Part shown: positions 1-5,771 of the stretch, in pieces
How positions within the stretch are numbered: position 1 is the first letter of the stretch
Layout: the number at the start of each line of letters is the position of its first letter
Assembly (NCBI GenBank): GCA_946481405.1
Contig: CAMLNY010000046.1
Span: 1-7,467 of the forward strand
DNA length: 7,467 nt
Source of the DNA: an uncultured Brevundimonas sp.
GTDB taxonomy: Bacteria; Pseudomonadota; Alphaproteobacteria; Caulobacterales; Caulobacteraceae
Direction of reading: 5' to 3'
The notes under the pieces: generated by a model
The model's input: only the letters and a program-made list of their open reading frames with translations
The model's database searches: none
What the model was told of the DNA's origin: nothing
Translations under genes and position numbers: made by a program

Positions 1-1186
1 TCGAGGACCGCGCGAGCGCCGAGCGCGTGATCGCGGACGCCAGAGCCCGCGCCGACAGCCGCACATGCTCGCCGTGCGAGGCGGCATTCCCCGCCAGATT
101 GGTCAGGGCGCGCTTGAAGGCCAGCGGCCTCAGCGACGCCGTAAGGTCGGCCGGCGCGGCGATCTCGACCTCCGCGCCGGCCCGTTTCACATCCTCGCCG
201 GCCGCCTGCAGCAGGGCGGAGACATCGACGGGCTGCGGCGCCTCCCCGGCCTCGCCTTTTGCGAAGGCGAGGTACTCGTCGATCATATGCTCCATCTCGT
301 CGAGGTCGCCCTTCATGGCGGCTTGGCGTTTGAACTGGGGCGCCAGCGCCAGTTCGAGGCGGCTTGCGCCGGCCTCCAGGCGGCGCAGCAGCTCGAGACG
401 TAAGCGGGTCAGCGGAGTCCTCAGGTCGTGGCTAACCGAGGCGAGCAGCGCGGTCCGCTGTTCGATGTGCCGCTGGATCCGGTCCCGCATGGCCAGGAAG
501 GCGACGGCCGCCTGACGAACCTCGCGCGCGCCGTGCGGCTTGAACTTGGGCGACATCTCGCCCCGCCCGAAGCTTTCGGCGGCCTCAGCAAGGCGTTCGA
601 TGGCCCGGACCTGATTGCGGATGAACAGGATGGCCACGCTCATCAGCAGGACCGTCGCCAGCATCAGCCACAGAACGAAGATGTGCGCCTGGGTCGCGAC
701 GGCCCGCTCGCGAGGCGCGATTATCCGTAGCACGCCCTGCGGCTGCTGCACCTGGATGTCGACGTAGGCGGGATAGCGGGTCGTATCGAACCAGAAGGGC
801 TGGTCCAGCCGCGAGGCCAGCGCCGCCTCCAGCGTCCGGTCCACGACCCCGATAGGTCCACGCCGATCCTCCTGGGGCAGGATCGCCCCGGGCCGGAGCG
901 CGATCGACAGCTGCATCGACCGCTCGCCCCGGTCGGCGATGGCGGCGAGGTTCGCCTCGGTCGGCTCGTCGCGATAGCTCTCGGCCGCCCAGGCCACGTC
1001 GCCGGCCAAGCCTTCCGACAGGCGCGCGGTCACCGTCTGCCAGTGCATGTCGAAGAAGGCCCAGGTCACCGCTCCCTGCATGATCAGGATCGGCAGGACG
1101 ATGATCAGCAGCGACCGTCCCCACAGCGTCGTCGGCAGCCGCCGCTTCAGCACGCGCCAGAAGACGGGGAAGGGCAGGAGCCTCAT
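1..1186 (-). CDS. EnvZ-type sensor histidine kinase, partial (C-terminus beyond left edge)
   Basis: Inner-membrane sensor kinase that would autophosphorylate a histidine and pass the phosphate to the regulator encoded just upstream. The 395 visible residues show a first membrane segment at about 24-45, a periplasmic loop of about 120 residues, a second membrane segment at about 169-189, a HAMP region at about 190-240, and the H-box SVSHDLRTPLTRLRLE with phosphoacceptor H253. The motif GDLDEMEHMIDEYLAFAKGE (293-312) ends the dimerisation helices, and the N-box RALTNLAGNAASHG (359-372) opens the ATPase domain. The ATG at 1186 follows the regulator's stop by 3 bp with a weak GGA upstream, so the two are co-transcribed and probably co-translated. 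Two oddities: about 13 extra residues after the H-box, and no DxGxG box where one is expected near residue 392. The family is certain; the signal is unknown. Confidence 0.93.
   Translation of the reverse strand, partial: MRLLPFPVFWRVLKRRLPTTLWGRSLLIIVLPILIMQGAVTWAFFDMHWQTVTARLSEGLAGDVAWAAESYRDEPTEANLAAIADRGERSMQLSIALRPGAILPQEDRRGPIGVVDRTLEAALASRLDQPFWFDTTRYPAYVDIQVQQPQGVLRIIAPRERAVATQAHIFVLWLMLATVLLMSVAILFIRNQVRAIERLAEAAESFGRGEMSPKFKPHGAREVRQAAVAFLAMRDRIQRHIEQRTALLASVSHDLRTPLTRLRLELLRRLEAGASRLELALAPQFKRQAAMKGDLDEMEHMIDEYLAFAKGEAGEAPQPVDVSALLQAAGEDVKRAGAEVEIAAPADLTASLRPLAFKRALTNLAGNAASHGEHVRLSARALASAITRSALARSS
350..400 (-). repeat. Imperfect 12-bp direct repeat bounding a 13-codon insertion in the kinase
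   Basis: The 12-mers at 350-361 and 389-400 match at 10 of 12 positions and lie exactly 39 bp apart. Both encode Arg-Leu-Glu-Leu in the kinase frame (residues 263-266 and 276-279). Removing one period joins the H-box helix directly to LALAPQFKRQAAMKGDL, giving the usual compact dimerisation domain. The repeat is visible directly; that it marks an insertion is inferred from spacing to the conserved GDLDEM motif. Confidence 0.6.
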
Positions 1187-1189
1187 GCG

Positions 1190-1951
1190 TCAGTCCGGCG
1201 CCAGCATGTAGCCGACGCCGCGCACGGTCTGGAGATAGCGCGGATTCTTCGGATCGGCCTCCAGTTTGCGACGCAGGCGGGTGACCTGAACGTCCACCGC
1301 CCGGCCGGTGATGTCCGCCGTATCCGGCGACAGATCCATCCGCTCGACTGGCGCGTGGGCATGCAGGGCCAGGGTCTTCAGAAGCTGCGCCTCGGCCTCG
1401 GTCAGCCGCATCGGCGCGCCGTCTCGCGCCACGGCATCCGCTTCACGGCGCATCGGCGCGCCGTCGCGGGTCAGCTCCAGCCGTTCCAGGTCGAACATGG
1501 CCGTGCCCAGGCGGATCTCGCGCGGCATGATCGGCTTCACGCCCGTCCGTCTCAGGATGGCGTCGATGCGCAGGGCCAGTTCCTTGGGCTCGAACGGCTT
1601 TGACATATAGTCGTCCGCCCCGCGCGACAGGCCGTCGATCCGGTCAGAGGCCTCGCCCCGCGCCGTCAGCAGCAGGACCGGCGTCTTCGACAGCTGCGCC
1701 TTGGATCGCACCCAGGTCGTCAGTTCCAGGCCGCTCTCGCCCGGCATCATCACGTCCAGAACGACCAGATCGAACTCGATCAGCTCCATCAGGCGGCGGG
1801 CGGCGGCCGCGTGGGCGGCGCCGGTCACGCGATAGCCCTCGCGCGCCAGATACTCCTTGAGGAGCTCGCGGATGCGGTCGTCGTCATCGACGATCAGCAG
1901 GTGCCGACCGACGCCGGCGCCGGCCACGGGGCCTGAACGTCCGCCGCTCAT
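1190..1951 (-). CDS. OmpR-family two-component response regulator
   Basis: Cytoplasmic transcription factor of 253 residues, activated by phosphorylation from the adjacent kinase. The receiver domain (about 17-135) has the acidic cluster VDDDD at 21-25, phosphoacceptor D66 in VVLDVMMPGESG, switch threonine T96 in LLLTARGE and K118 in SKPFEP. The winged-helix DNA-binding domain (about 145-253) carries the recognition helix around VDVQVTRLRRKLE (219-231) and the C-terminal wing QTVRGVGYML. It resembles the alphaproteobacterial PetR/OmpR group, but I do not assign a symbol. The 16-residue N-terminal extension is Gly/Ala-rich, so translation could begin slightly downstream, for example at the GTG for residue 9. 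An unusual 14-residue duplication, RDGAPMR at 162-168 and again at 176-182, lies before the first helix of the DNA-binding domain. It is divergent from ilvE, 82 bp away. Confidence 0.95.
   Translation of the reverse strand: MSGGRSGPVAGAGVGRHLLIVDDDDRIRELLKEYLAREGYRVTGAAHAAAARRLMELIEFDLVVLDVMMPGESGLELTTWVRSKAQLSKTPVLLLTARGEASDRIDGLSRGADDYMSKPFEPKELALRIDAILRRTGVKPIMPREIRLGTAMFDLERLELTRDGAPMRREADAVARDGAPMRLTEAEAQLLKTLALHAHAPVERMDLSPDTADITGRAVDVQVTRLRRKLEADPKNPRYLQTVRGVGYMLAPD
1407..1465 (-). repeat. Exact 17-bp direct repeat with 42-bp period inside the regulator gene
   Basis: CGCATCGGCGCGCCGTC occurs at 1407-1423 and 1449-1465, exactly 42 bp (14 codons) apart, so both copies encode DGAPMR in the regulator frame. 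The first copy in translation order follows the ELTR strand and the second precedes LTEAEAQLLK. In OmpR-type regulators one such strand normally runs straight into the LTxxEaxLL helix, so one period looks like an in-frame addition. Confidence 0.85.
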
Positions 1952-1975
1952 GCGAACATTCCGGCGCGGATGGCG

Positions 1976-2004
1976 TTGACCTTCGGCGCTTCGGGGGCTC
2001 TAAC
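1976..2004 (+). promoter_or_regulatory. Sigma70-type promoter for ilvE
   Basis: TTGACC at 1976-1981 (5 of 6 to TTGACA) is followed after exactly 17 bp by TCTAAC at 1999-2004 (4 of 6 to TATAAT). Transcription would start near 2010-2012, giving a leader of about 23 nt that just holds the ribosome binding site. Such a leader is too short for a leader-peptide attenuator. The region lies 25 bp from the divergent regulator start, so an activator or repressor bound here could affect both genes. Confidence 0.6.
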
Positions 2005-2018
2005 CGGCAAATCTGCGC

Positions 2019-2024
2019 AGGAGA
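2019..2024 (+). promoter_or_regulatory. Ribosome binding site of ilvE
   Basis: AGGAGA lies 9 nt before the ATG at 2034 and is the best Shine-Dalgarno match in the window. It fixes the ilvE start. Confidence 0.8.
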
Positions 2025-2033
2025 CGTTGTTCA

Positions 2034-2912
2034 ATGGCCTTCATTCCTTTCGACGATCGTGACGGCTGGATCTGGATGGATGGCGAATTCATTCCCTGGC
2101 GGGAAGCAAAAACGCACGTTCTCACCCATGCCCTTCACTACGGCTCGTCGGTCTTCGAGGGTGAGCGTATGTATGGCGGCGAAATCTTCAAGCTGACAGA
2201 GCATTCCGAGCGCCTGGCCCGGTCCGCCAACCTGCTGGATTTCGAACTGCCGTACTCCGTCGCCGAGATTGACGAGGCGTGCAAGGCCACCTGCATCAAG
2301 ATGGGGATGGAAGACGCCTATATCCGTCCCGTCGCCTATCTGGGACCGGAGCAGGTCAGCGTCTCGGCCCTGAACAACAAGGCCCACGTCGCCATCGCCG
2401 TGTGGGACTGGCCCAGCTATTTCGACCCCGAGGTCAAAAAGAGGGGCATCAAGCTGGAGTGGGCCAAGTGGCGCCGCCCGGATCCGGCGACGGCTCCGAC
2501 GACGGCCAAGGCCGCTGGCCTCTACATGATCTGCACCATGTCCAAGAACGCAGCCGAGAAGCGCGGCTTCGCCGACGCCATGATGCTGGACTGGCGCGGC
2601 TATGTCGCCGAGGCCACCGGCGCCAATGTCTTCTTCGTCCAGGACGGCGTGATCCATACGCCGGACGTGACCCACATCCTGAACGGCATCACGCGGCAGA
2701 CGGTGATCGACATCGCCCGCGCCAAGGGCATCGAGGTCGTGGTTCGCCACATCCGTCCGGAAGAGCTCTCGACCTTCTCGGAGTGCTTCCTGACCGGCTC
2801 GGCCGCCGAGGTGACCCCGGTCCAGTCGATCGGCGAATACACCTTCACGCCGGGCGACCTGTCGCTGACCCTGATGGACGACTACGGCAAGCTGGTTCGC
2901 CGCATCAGATAG
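2034..2912 (+). CDS. ilvE: Branched-chain amino acid aminotransferase
   Basis: Cytoplasmic PLP enzyme that exchanges the amino group between glutamate and the 2-keto acids of valine, leucine and isoleucine, the last step of their synthesis and the first of their breakdown. The 292 residues show the fold-type IV class signature: HYGSSVFEG at 35-43, a PLP lysine at K159 in TAKAAGLYM, GYVAEATGANVFFV at 189-202 with the conserved glutamate E193, and TGSAAEVTPV at 254-263 that helps hold the cofactor phosphate. The protein is slightly shorter than E. coli IlvE (309 residues) with no missing core motif. The start is fixed by AGGAGA. It stands alone between its own promoter and a strong hairpin, so it is probably monocistronic. 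A D-amino-acid or aminodeoxychorismate lyase relative is less likely, given the length and motifs. Confidence 0.95.
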   Translation: MAFIPFDDRDGWIWMDGEFIPWREAKTHVLTHALHYGSSVFEGERMYGGEIFKLTEHSERLARSANLLDFELPYSVAEIDEACKATCIKMGMEDAYIRPVAYLGPEQVSVSALNNKAHVAIAVWDWPSYFDPEVKKRGIKLEWAKWRRPDPATAPTTAKAAGLYMICTMSKNAAEKRGFADAMMLDWRGYVAEATGANVFFVQDGVIHTPDVTHILNGITRQTVIDIARAKGIEVVVRHIRPEELSTFSECFLTGSAAEVTPVQSIGEYTFTPGDLSLTLMDDYGKLVRRIR

Positions 2913-2934
2913 TCGGCCTTGGGCCTGACCCGCG

Positions 2935-2963
2935 AACGGCCCGGCGGCGACGCCGGGCCGTTT
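2935..2963 (+). terminator. Hairpin terminator after ilvE
   Basis: A perfect 10-bp stem CGGCCCGGCG (2937-2946) and CGCCGGGCCG (2951-2960) closes a GCGA loop of the stable GNRA class, extended by two A-T pairs to 2935-2962. Only a short TTT follows, so the U-tract is weak, but the stem is very strong and begins 23 bp past the ilvE stop. It probably separates ilvE from the transporter gene. Confidence 0.72.
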
Positions 2964-3028
2964 CGCGTTCGGGGGTGCGACAAATGGGCTTGCGGCCCGG
3001 CCCGCTCTCGCGTTCAACCGGTGACGGG

Positions 3029-3043
3029 ACCGGCGCGGCCGGT
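3029..3043 (+). other. Small hairpin just upstream of the transporter ribosome binding site
   Basis: ACCGGC (3029-3034) and GCCGGT (3038-3043) pair around a GCG loop. The likely ribosome binding site GGGGAAG (3046-3052) follows directly. Further ACCGG/CCGGT copies at 3017-3022 allow alternative pairings. It may affect translation of the transporter, or may be chance in GC-rich spacer DNA; I see no riboswitch signature. Confidence 0.3.
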
Positions 3044-3063
3044 GTGGGGAAGACCGTCGTTTC

Positions 3064-4335
3064 ATGTTCAGCATCCTGAACCTTCAGAGCCTTTTGGGCT
3101 TGGTCGTCATCGTCGGCGTCTGCTGGGGCCTGTCAGAGAACAAGCGCGCCTTTCCCTGGCGGCTGACGCTGGGCGCGATCGGGGTTCAGGCGGCGTTGGT
3201 CCTGGCCCTGTTCGCCATCCCGGGCTCGCAGAACGTGCTGGCGGCCGTCACCGGCGCCGTCGATGGACTGTCGCGGGCGACGACCGAAGGGGCGAAGTTC
3301 GTGTTCGGCTGGCTGGCTGGCGGCGACCAGCCCTATCAGGTCACCAATCCCGCCGGGATGTTCACCTTCGCCTTCAACGTCCTGCCGATGATCCTGGTGA
3401 TCTCGGCCCTGTCGGCCCTGCTGTGGCACTGGAAGATCCTGAAGTGGATCACCTGGGGCTTCGGCCTGCTGTTCCAGAAGACCATGGGACTGGGCGGCGC
3501 CTCGGCGCTGGCCGTGGCGGCCAACATCTTCCTCGGCATGATCGAGAGCCCCATCGTTATCCGCGCCTATCTGGACAAGCTGACCCGGTCGGAGATCTTC
3601 CTCATGATGGTGGTGGGTCTGGCCACCGTCGCCGGATCGACCATGGTCGCCTACGCCACTATCCTGGCGCCGGCCCTCACCAATGCGGCGGGCCATGTGC
3701 TGGTCGCCTCGATCGTTTCGGCCCCGGCGGGCGTGCTCTTGGCCCGCATCATCATCCCCGAGAAGCCGGGCGAGGGCGGTCAGGTGGCTGACTACGGCTC
3801 GGCCCTGAAGTACGACTCGGCCATCGACGCGATCGTGAAGGGTACCGCCGACGGCCTGATGGTGGTGCTCAACATCTCCGCCGTCCTGATCGTCTTCGTG
3901 GCCCTGGTCGCCCTGGTGAACATCATGCTGGGCGGCTTCTGGCTGTTCGGCGACCACATCACCGTCGAGCGGCTGCTCGGCTGGCTGTTCATGCCGGTCG
4001 CCTGGTTGATCGGCATCGACTGGGCCGAGACCGGCAAGGCGGGCTGGCTGCTGGGCGTCAAGCTGACGCTGACGGAGTTCGTCGCCTTCATCCGTCTGGG
4101 CGAGGTTCCGGCGGGCGAGATGAGTGAGCGCACCAGGATGCTGCTGACCTATGCGCTGTGCGGCTTCGCAAACATCGGCTCGGTCGGCATCACGGTCACT
4201 GGTCTGTCGGTCCTGATCCCGGAGCGGCGGGAAGAGGTTCTGGGCATGGTGTGGAAGGCCCTGTTCGCGGGTTTCCTGGCCACCCTGATGACGGCGGCGG
4301 TTGTGGGAGCCATGCCGGCCTCCATATTCCGGTGA
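3064..4335 (+). CDS. NupC-type concentrative nucleoside transporter (CNT family)
   Basis: Inner-membrane cation-coupled nucleoside importer of 423 residues, the usual bacterial CNT length. Hydrophobic segments are visible at about 8-22, 34-52, 100-121, 176-202, 210-230, 264-291, 302-318 and 395-416. Family motifs in order: GGASALAVAANIFLGMIESPIVIRAYL (start at 144), MMVVGLATVAGSTMVAY (181-197), KLTLTEFVAF with E338, and CGFANIGSVGI with N370 and S373. E338, N370 and S373 match the ribose-binding residues known from the Vibrio cholerae CNT. The GQTE motif that contacts the base reads GMIE here (158-161), so the substrate range may differ from a classic uridine transporter. Start ATG 3064 has GGGGAAG 11 nt upstream. 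The GST gene follows after 16 bp, probably in one operon. Family is confident, substrate is not. Confidence 0.92.
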   Translation: MFSILNLQSLLGLVVIVGVCWGLSENKRAFPWRLTLGAIGVQAALVLALFAIPGSQNVLAAVTGAVDGLSRATTEGAKFVFGWLAGGDQPYQVTNPAGMFTFAFNVLPMILVISALSALLWHWKILKWITWGFGLLFQKTMGLGGASALAVAANIFLGMIESPIVIRAYLDKLTRSEIFLMMVVGLATVAGSTMVAYATILAPALTNAAGHVLVASIVSAPAGVLLARIIIPEKPGEGGQVADYGSALKYDSAIDAIVKGTADGLMVVLNISAVLIVFVALVALVNIMLGGFWLFGDHITVERLLGWLFMPVAWLIGIDWAETGKAGWLLGVKLTLTEFVAFIRLGEVPAGEMSERTRMLLTYALCGFANIGSVGITVTGLSVLIPERREEVLGMVWKALFAGFLATLMTAAVVGAMPASIFR

Positions 4336-4338
4336 ACC

Positions 4339-4342
4339 GGAG
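4339..4342 (+). promoter_or_regulatory. Ribosome binding site deciding the GST start
   Basis: GGAG lies 9 nt before the ATG at 4352. An upstream in-frame ATG at 4301 lies within the transporter gene, lacks such a site, and would add 17 residues ahead of the family's normal MKLYDS N-terminus. Confidence 0.65.
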
Positions 4343-4351
4343 ATCCGCTCG

Positions 4352-4972
4352 ATGAAACTCTACGACAGCCACCGCGCCCCCAACCCCCGGCGCGTCCGCT
4401 GGGTGATGGCCGAGAAGGGCATCGAGGACGTCGAGATCATCCCGATCGACATCATGTCCGGCGAGCACAAGACCGCCGAATATCGGGCTCGGGTGGGCGT
4501 GCCCCACGTCCCGGCGCTGGAACTGGACGATGGCACCACGATCTCGGAGTCGGTCGCCATCGGCCGGTATCTGGAGGCGCTCTATCCGGAGCCGAACCTG
4601 TTCGGCCACGATGCCCGGGAACAGGCCATCGTGGAGATGTGGACCCGCCGGTGCGAGTTCTATCTGGCCAACCCGATCATGCTGAACGTCCGGCTGACCC
4701 ACCCGGCCCTGGCGGCGCTCGAAAGCGCGCAGCAGCCGCAGGTGGCCGACTACAACCGGGTCGCGGCCGAGCGCTTCATGCGGACGCTGGACCGGCATCT
4801 GGCCGAGCATCCGTTCATCGCCCTGGACCGCTTCACCATCGCCGACATCGTGGGGGTGGTGGGCCTGGACTTCGCGCGGATCGTCAAATACCGGCCGCCC
4901 GAGGAGTTCATCCATCTGGCTCGCTGGCTCGACGACTGCCGCGCGCGCCCGGCGGCGAAGGTCGGGGTCTAG
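4352..4972 (+). CDS. Glutathione S-transferase family protein
   Basis: Soluble two-domain protein of 206 residues, the usual GST size. The thioredoxin-like N-terminal domain (1-80) begins MKLYDSHRAPNPRRVRW, has the cis-proline P54 in VPHVPALELDDG and the glutathione gamma-glutamyl contact pair E66-S67 in TISESVAIGRYLEALYP. The all-helical C-terminal domain (about 88-206) contains FTIADIVGVVGLDFAR (161-176), the N-capping D165 motif conserved in GSTs. S6 or nearby residues could activate glutathione, but the class and substrate cannot be told. The gene starts 16 bp after the transporter stop, suggesting co-transcription, and its TAG stop shares a CTAG with the stop of the convergent thioesterase gene. 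A role in detoxification or thiol chemistry is inferred from the family only. Confidence 0.92.
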   Translation: MKLYDSHRAPNPRRVRWVMAEKGIEDVEIIPIDIMSGEHKTAEYRARVGVPHVPALELDDGTTISESVAIGRYLEALYPEPNLFGHDAREQAIVEMWTRRCEFYLANPIMLNVRLTHPALAALESAQQPQVADYNRVAAERFMRTLDRHLAEHPFIALDRFTIADIVGVVGLDFARIVKYRPPEEFIHLARWLDDCRARPAAKVGV

Positions 4973-5403
4973 GCCCTCGGCGCGAACTTCCTGATGATGC
5001 CCGAGTAGGTCATCAGGGTCCGGTCGCCGGTGGTGATCTGGCCGCGCACGAAGATCAGCGAGCCCCCCGCCCGAACGACTTCTCCCGTCGACTCGACCAA
5101 TTCGCCGACCCGGGCCCCGTCGATGAAGGTGGAGTCGAGCTGGACGGTCACCCCGTTCTTGCCCTCCATCTCCTGATAGGCCGTCTGGAACAGGGAGATG
5201 TCGGCGAAGGTCATCAGGCAGCCGCCGTGCATGCGGTGGCCCGCGTTCATATGCTTGGGTTCGGCGCGGAAGGCGCAGCGCATGCGACCGTCGGGGTCGG
5301 GCTTGAAGTAGAAGGGGCCCACGGTCTGGTCGAAGGTGCCGTGCAGGTCGTAGGTTTGCCAGCCGGCGAACTCGCCTTCCGCCACCGTGATCTTCGCCAC
5401 CAT
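4969..5403 (-). CDS. PaaI-family hotdog-fold thioesterase
   Basis: Cytoplasmic protein of 144 residues, a typical single hotdog domain that would hydrolyse acyl- or aryl-CoA thioesters as an oligomer. The signature is HMNAGHRMHGGCLMTFADIS (51-70), with the HGG turn at 59-61 and the helix acidic residue D68 in the position used for catalysis in PaaI-like enzymes. The strands TVQLDSTFIDGARVGELVE and LIFVRGQI follow as expected. I start at the ATG at 5403, which has AAGAAGG about 10 nt upstream; an upstream ATG at 5475 would add 24 residues unlike the family and would run into the divergent gene. It is convergent with the GST gene and divergent from the DUF3253 gene across 47 bp. The substrate is unknown. 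Confidence 0.88.
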   Translation of the reverse strand: MVAKITVAEGEFAGWQTYDLHGTFDQTVGPFYFKPDPDGRMRCAFRAEPKHMNAGHRMHGGCLMTFADISLFQTAYQEMEGKNGVTVQLDSTFIDGARVGELVESTGEVVRAGGSLIFVRGQITTGDRTLMTYSGIIRKFAPRA

Positions 5404-5450
5404 TCGAGGTACGCCTTCTTTTCGTTCTTGCAGTGCAGCATATAGGCCCG
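5404..5450. promoter_or_regulatory. Short divergent promoter region
   Basis: These 47 bp separate two divergent genes and must hold at least part of both promoters. TATAGG at 5441-5446 is the only good -10-like element for the plus strand and lies just 4 nt before the ATG at 5451, with no clear -35 at the right distance. On the minus strand the overlapping CTATAT could serve the thioesterase, with TTCGAT 17 bp upstream inside the neighbouring gene. Both are weak calls. Confidence 0.35.
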
Positions 5451-5771
5451 ATGAGCGATCCAATCGAAGCGGCAATTTTCGAAACCCTGGCCAAGGCCGA
5501 TCCCAAGCGCGTGGGGGGCAAGTCCGTGGAGCCGGCCGAGGTGGCCAAGGCGCTGCAGCCGGAACAGTGGCAGCGGATGCTGCCCAAGGTGCGGGCGACG
5601 GCGCTGGGGCTGATGCGGCAGGGCAAACTGACCATCACCAAGAAGGGCAAGGTCGTCGATCCGAACGACTTCAAGGGCGTCACCCGTCTGCGGCTACCGA
5701 CCGAGGCGGAGACCGCCGCAGCCCTGGCCGCCCTGCCGCCCAAGCCTGAGGGCGATGACGACTTCGAGTGA
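5451..5771 (+). CDS. DUF3253 domain protein (hypothetical, winged-helix-like)
   Basis: Small soluble protein of 106 residues. Residues 4-83 fit the DUF3253 pattern: IEAAIFETLAK at the N-terminus, KSVEPAEVAKAL (24-35), LPKVRATALGLMRQGKL (44-60), and ITKKGKVVDPNDFKGVTRLRLP (62-83). The helix-helix-strand-turn-strand order looks like a winged helix, but no DNA-binding role is established to my knowledge. The C-terminal tail is Ala/Pro-rich and ends acidic (GDDDFE). I chose ATG 5451 over a GTG at 5433, since the domain begins right after it; no Shine-Dalgarno is visible, and the -10-like TATAGG sits 4 nt upstream, so a leaderless message is possible. It overlaps the next gene by 17 bp, making it the first gene of a three-gene unit. 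Function unknown. Confidence 0.85.
   Translation: MSDPIEAAIFETLAKADPKRVGGKSVEPAEVAKALQPEQWQRMLPKVRATALGLMRQGKLTITKKGKVVDPNDFKGVTRLRLPTEAETAAALAALPPKPEGDDDFE

Noticed and set aside
27..1124. Several plus- and minus-strand open frames of 100-180 codons overlapping the kinase
   Set aside because: They are Arg/Ala/Gly/Pro-rich shadow frames; the true minus-strand kinase frame has all domain motifs in order but has no stop inside the window.
1407..1465. Shared mobile palindromic mini-element inserted in both two-component genes
   Set aside because: The 42-bp and 39-bp additions have no sequence in common and no strong terminal inverted repeats; tandem slippage explains them better.
1952..2033. 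Amino-acid attenuator or riboswitch ahead of ilvE
   Set aside because: With the predicted start near 2011 the leader is only about 23 nt, too short for either; no run of Leu/Val/Ile codons is seen.
2031..3074. A 347-codon minus-strand frame opposite ilvE
   Set aside because: It is antisense to the whole ilvE gene, has low-complexity Arg/Gly/His/Asp-rich sequence and no recognisable domain; GC-rich DNA makes such frames common.
4196..5743. A 515-codon minus-strand frame spanning the GST and thioesterase genes
   Set aside because: It crosses three real genes in other frames and has no family motif; the thioesterase frame is the supported one on that strand.
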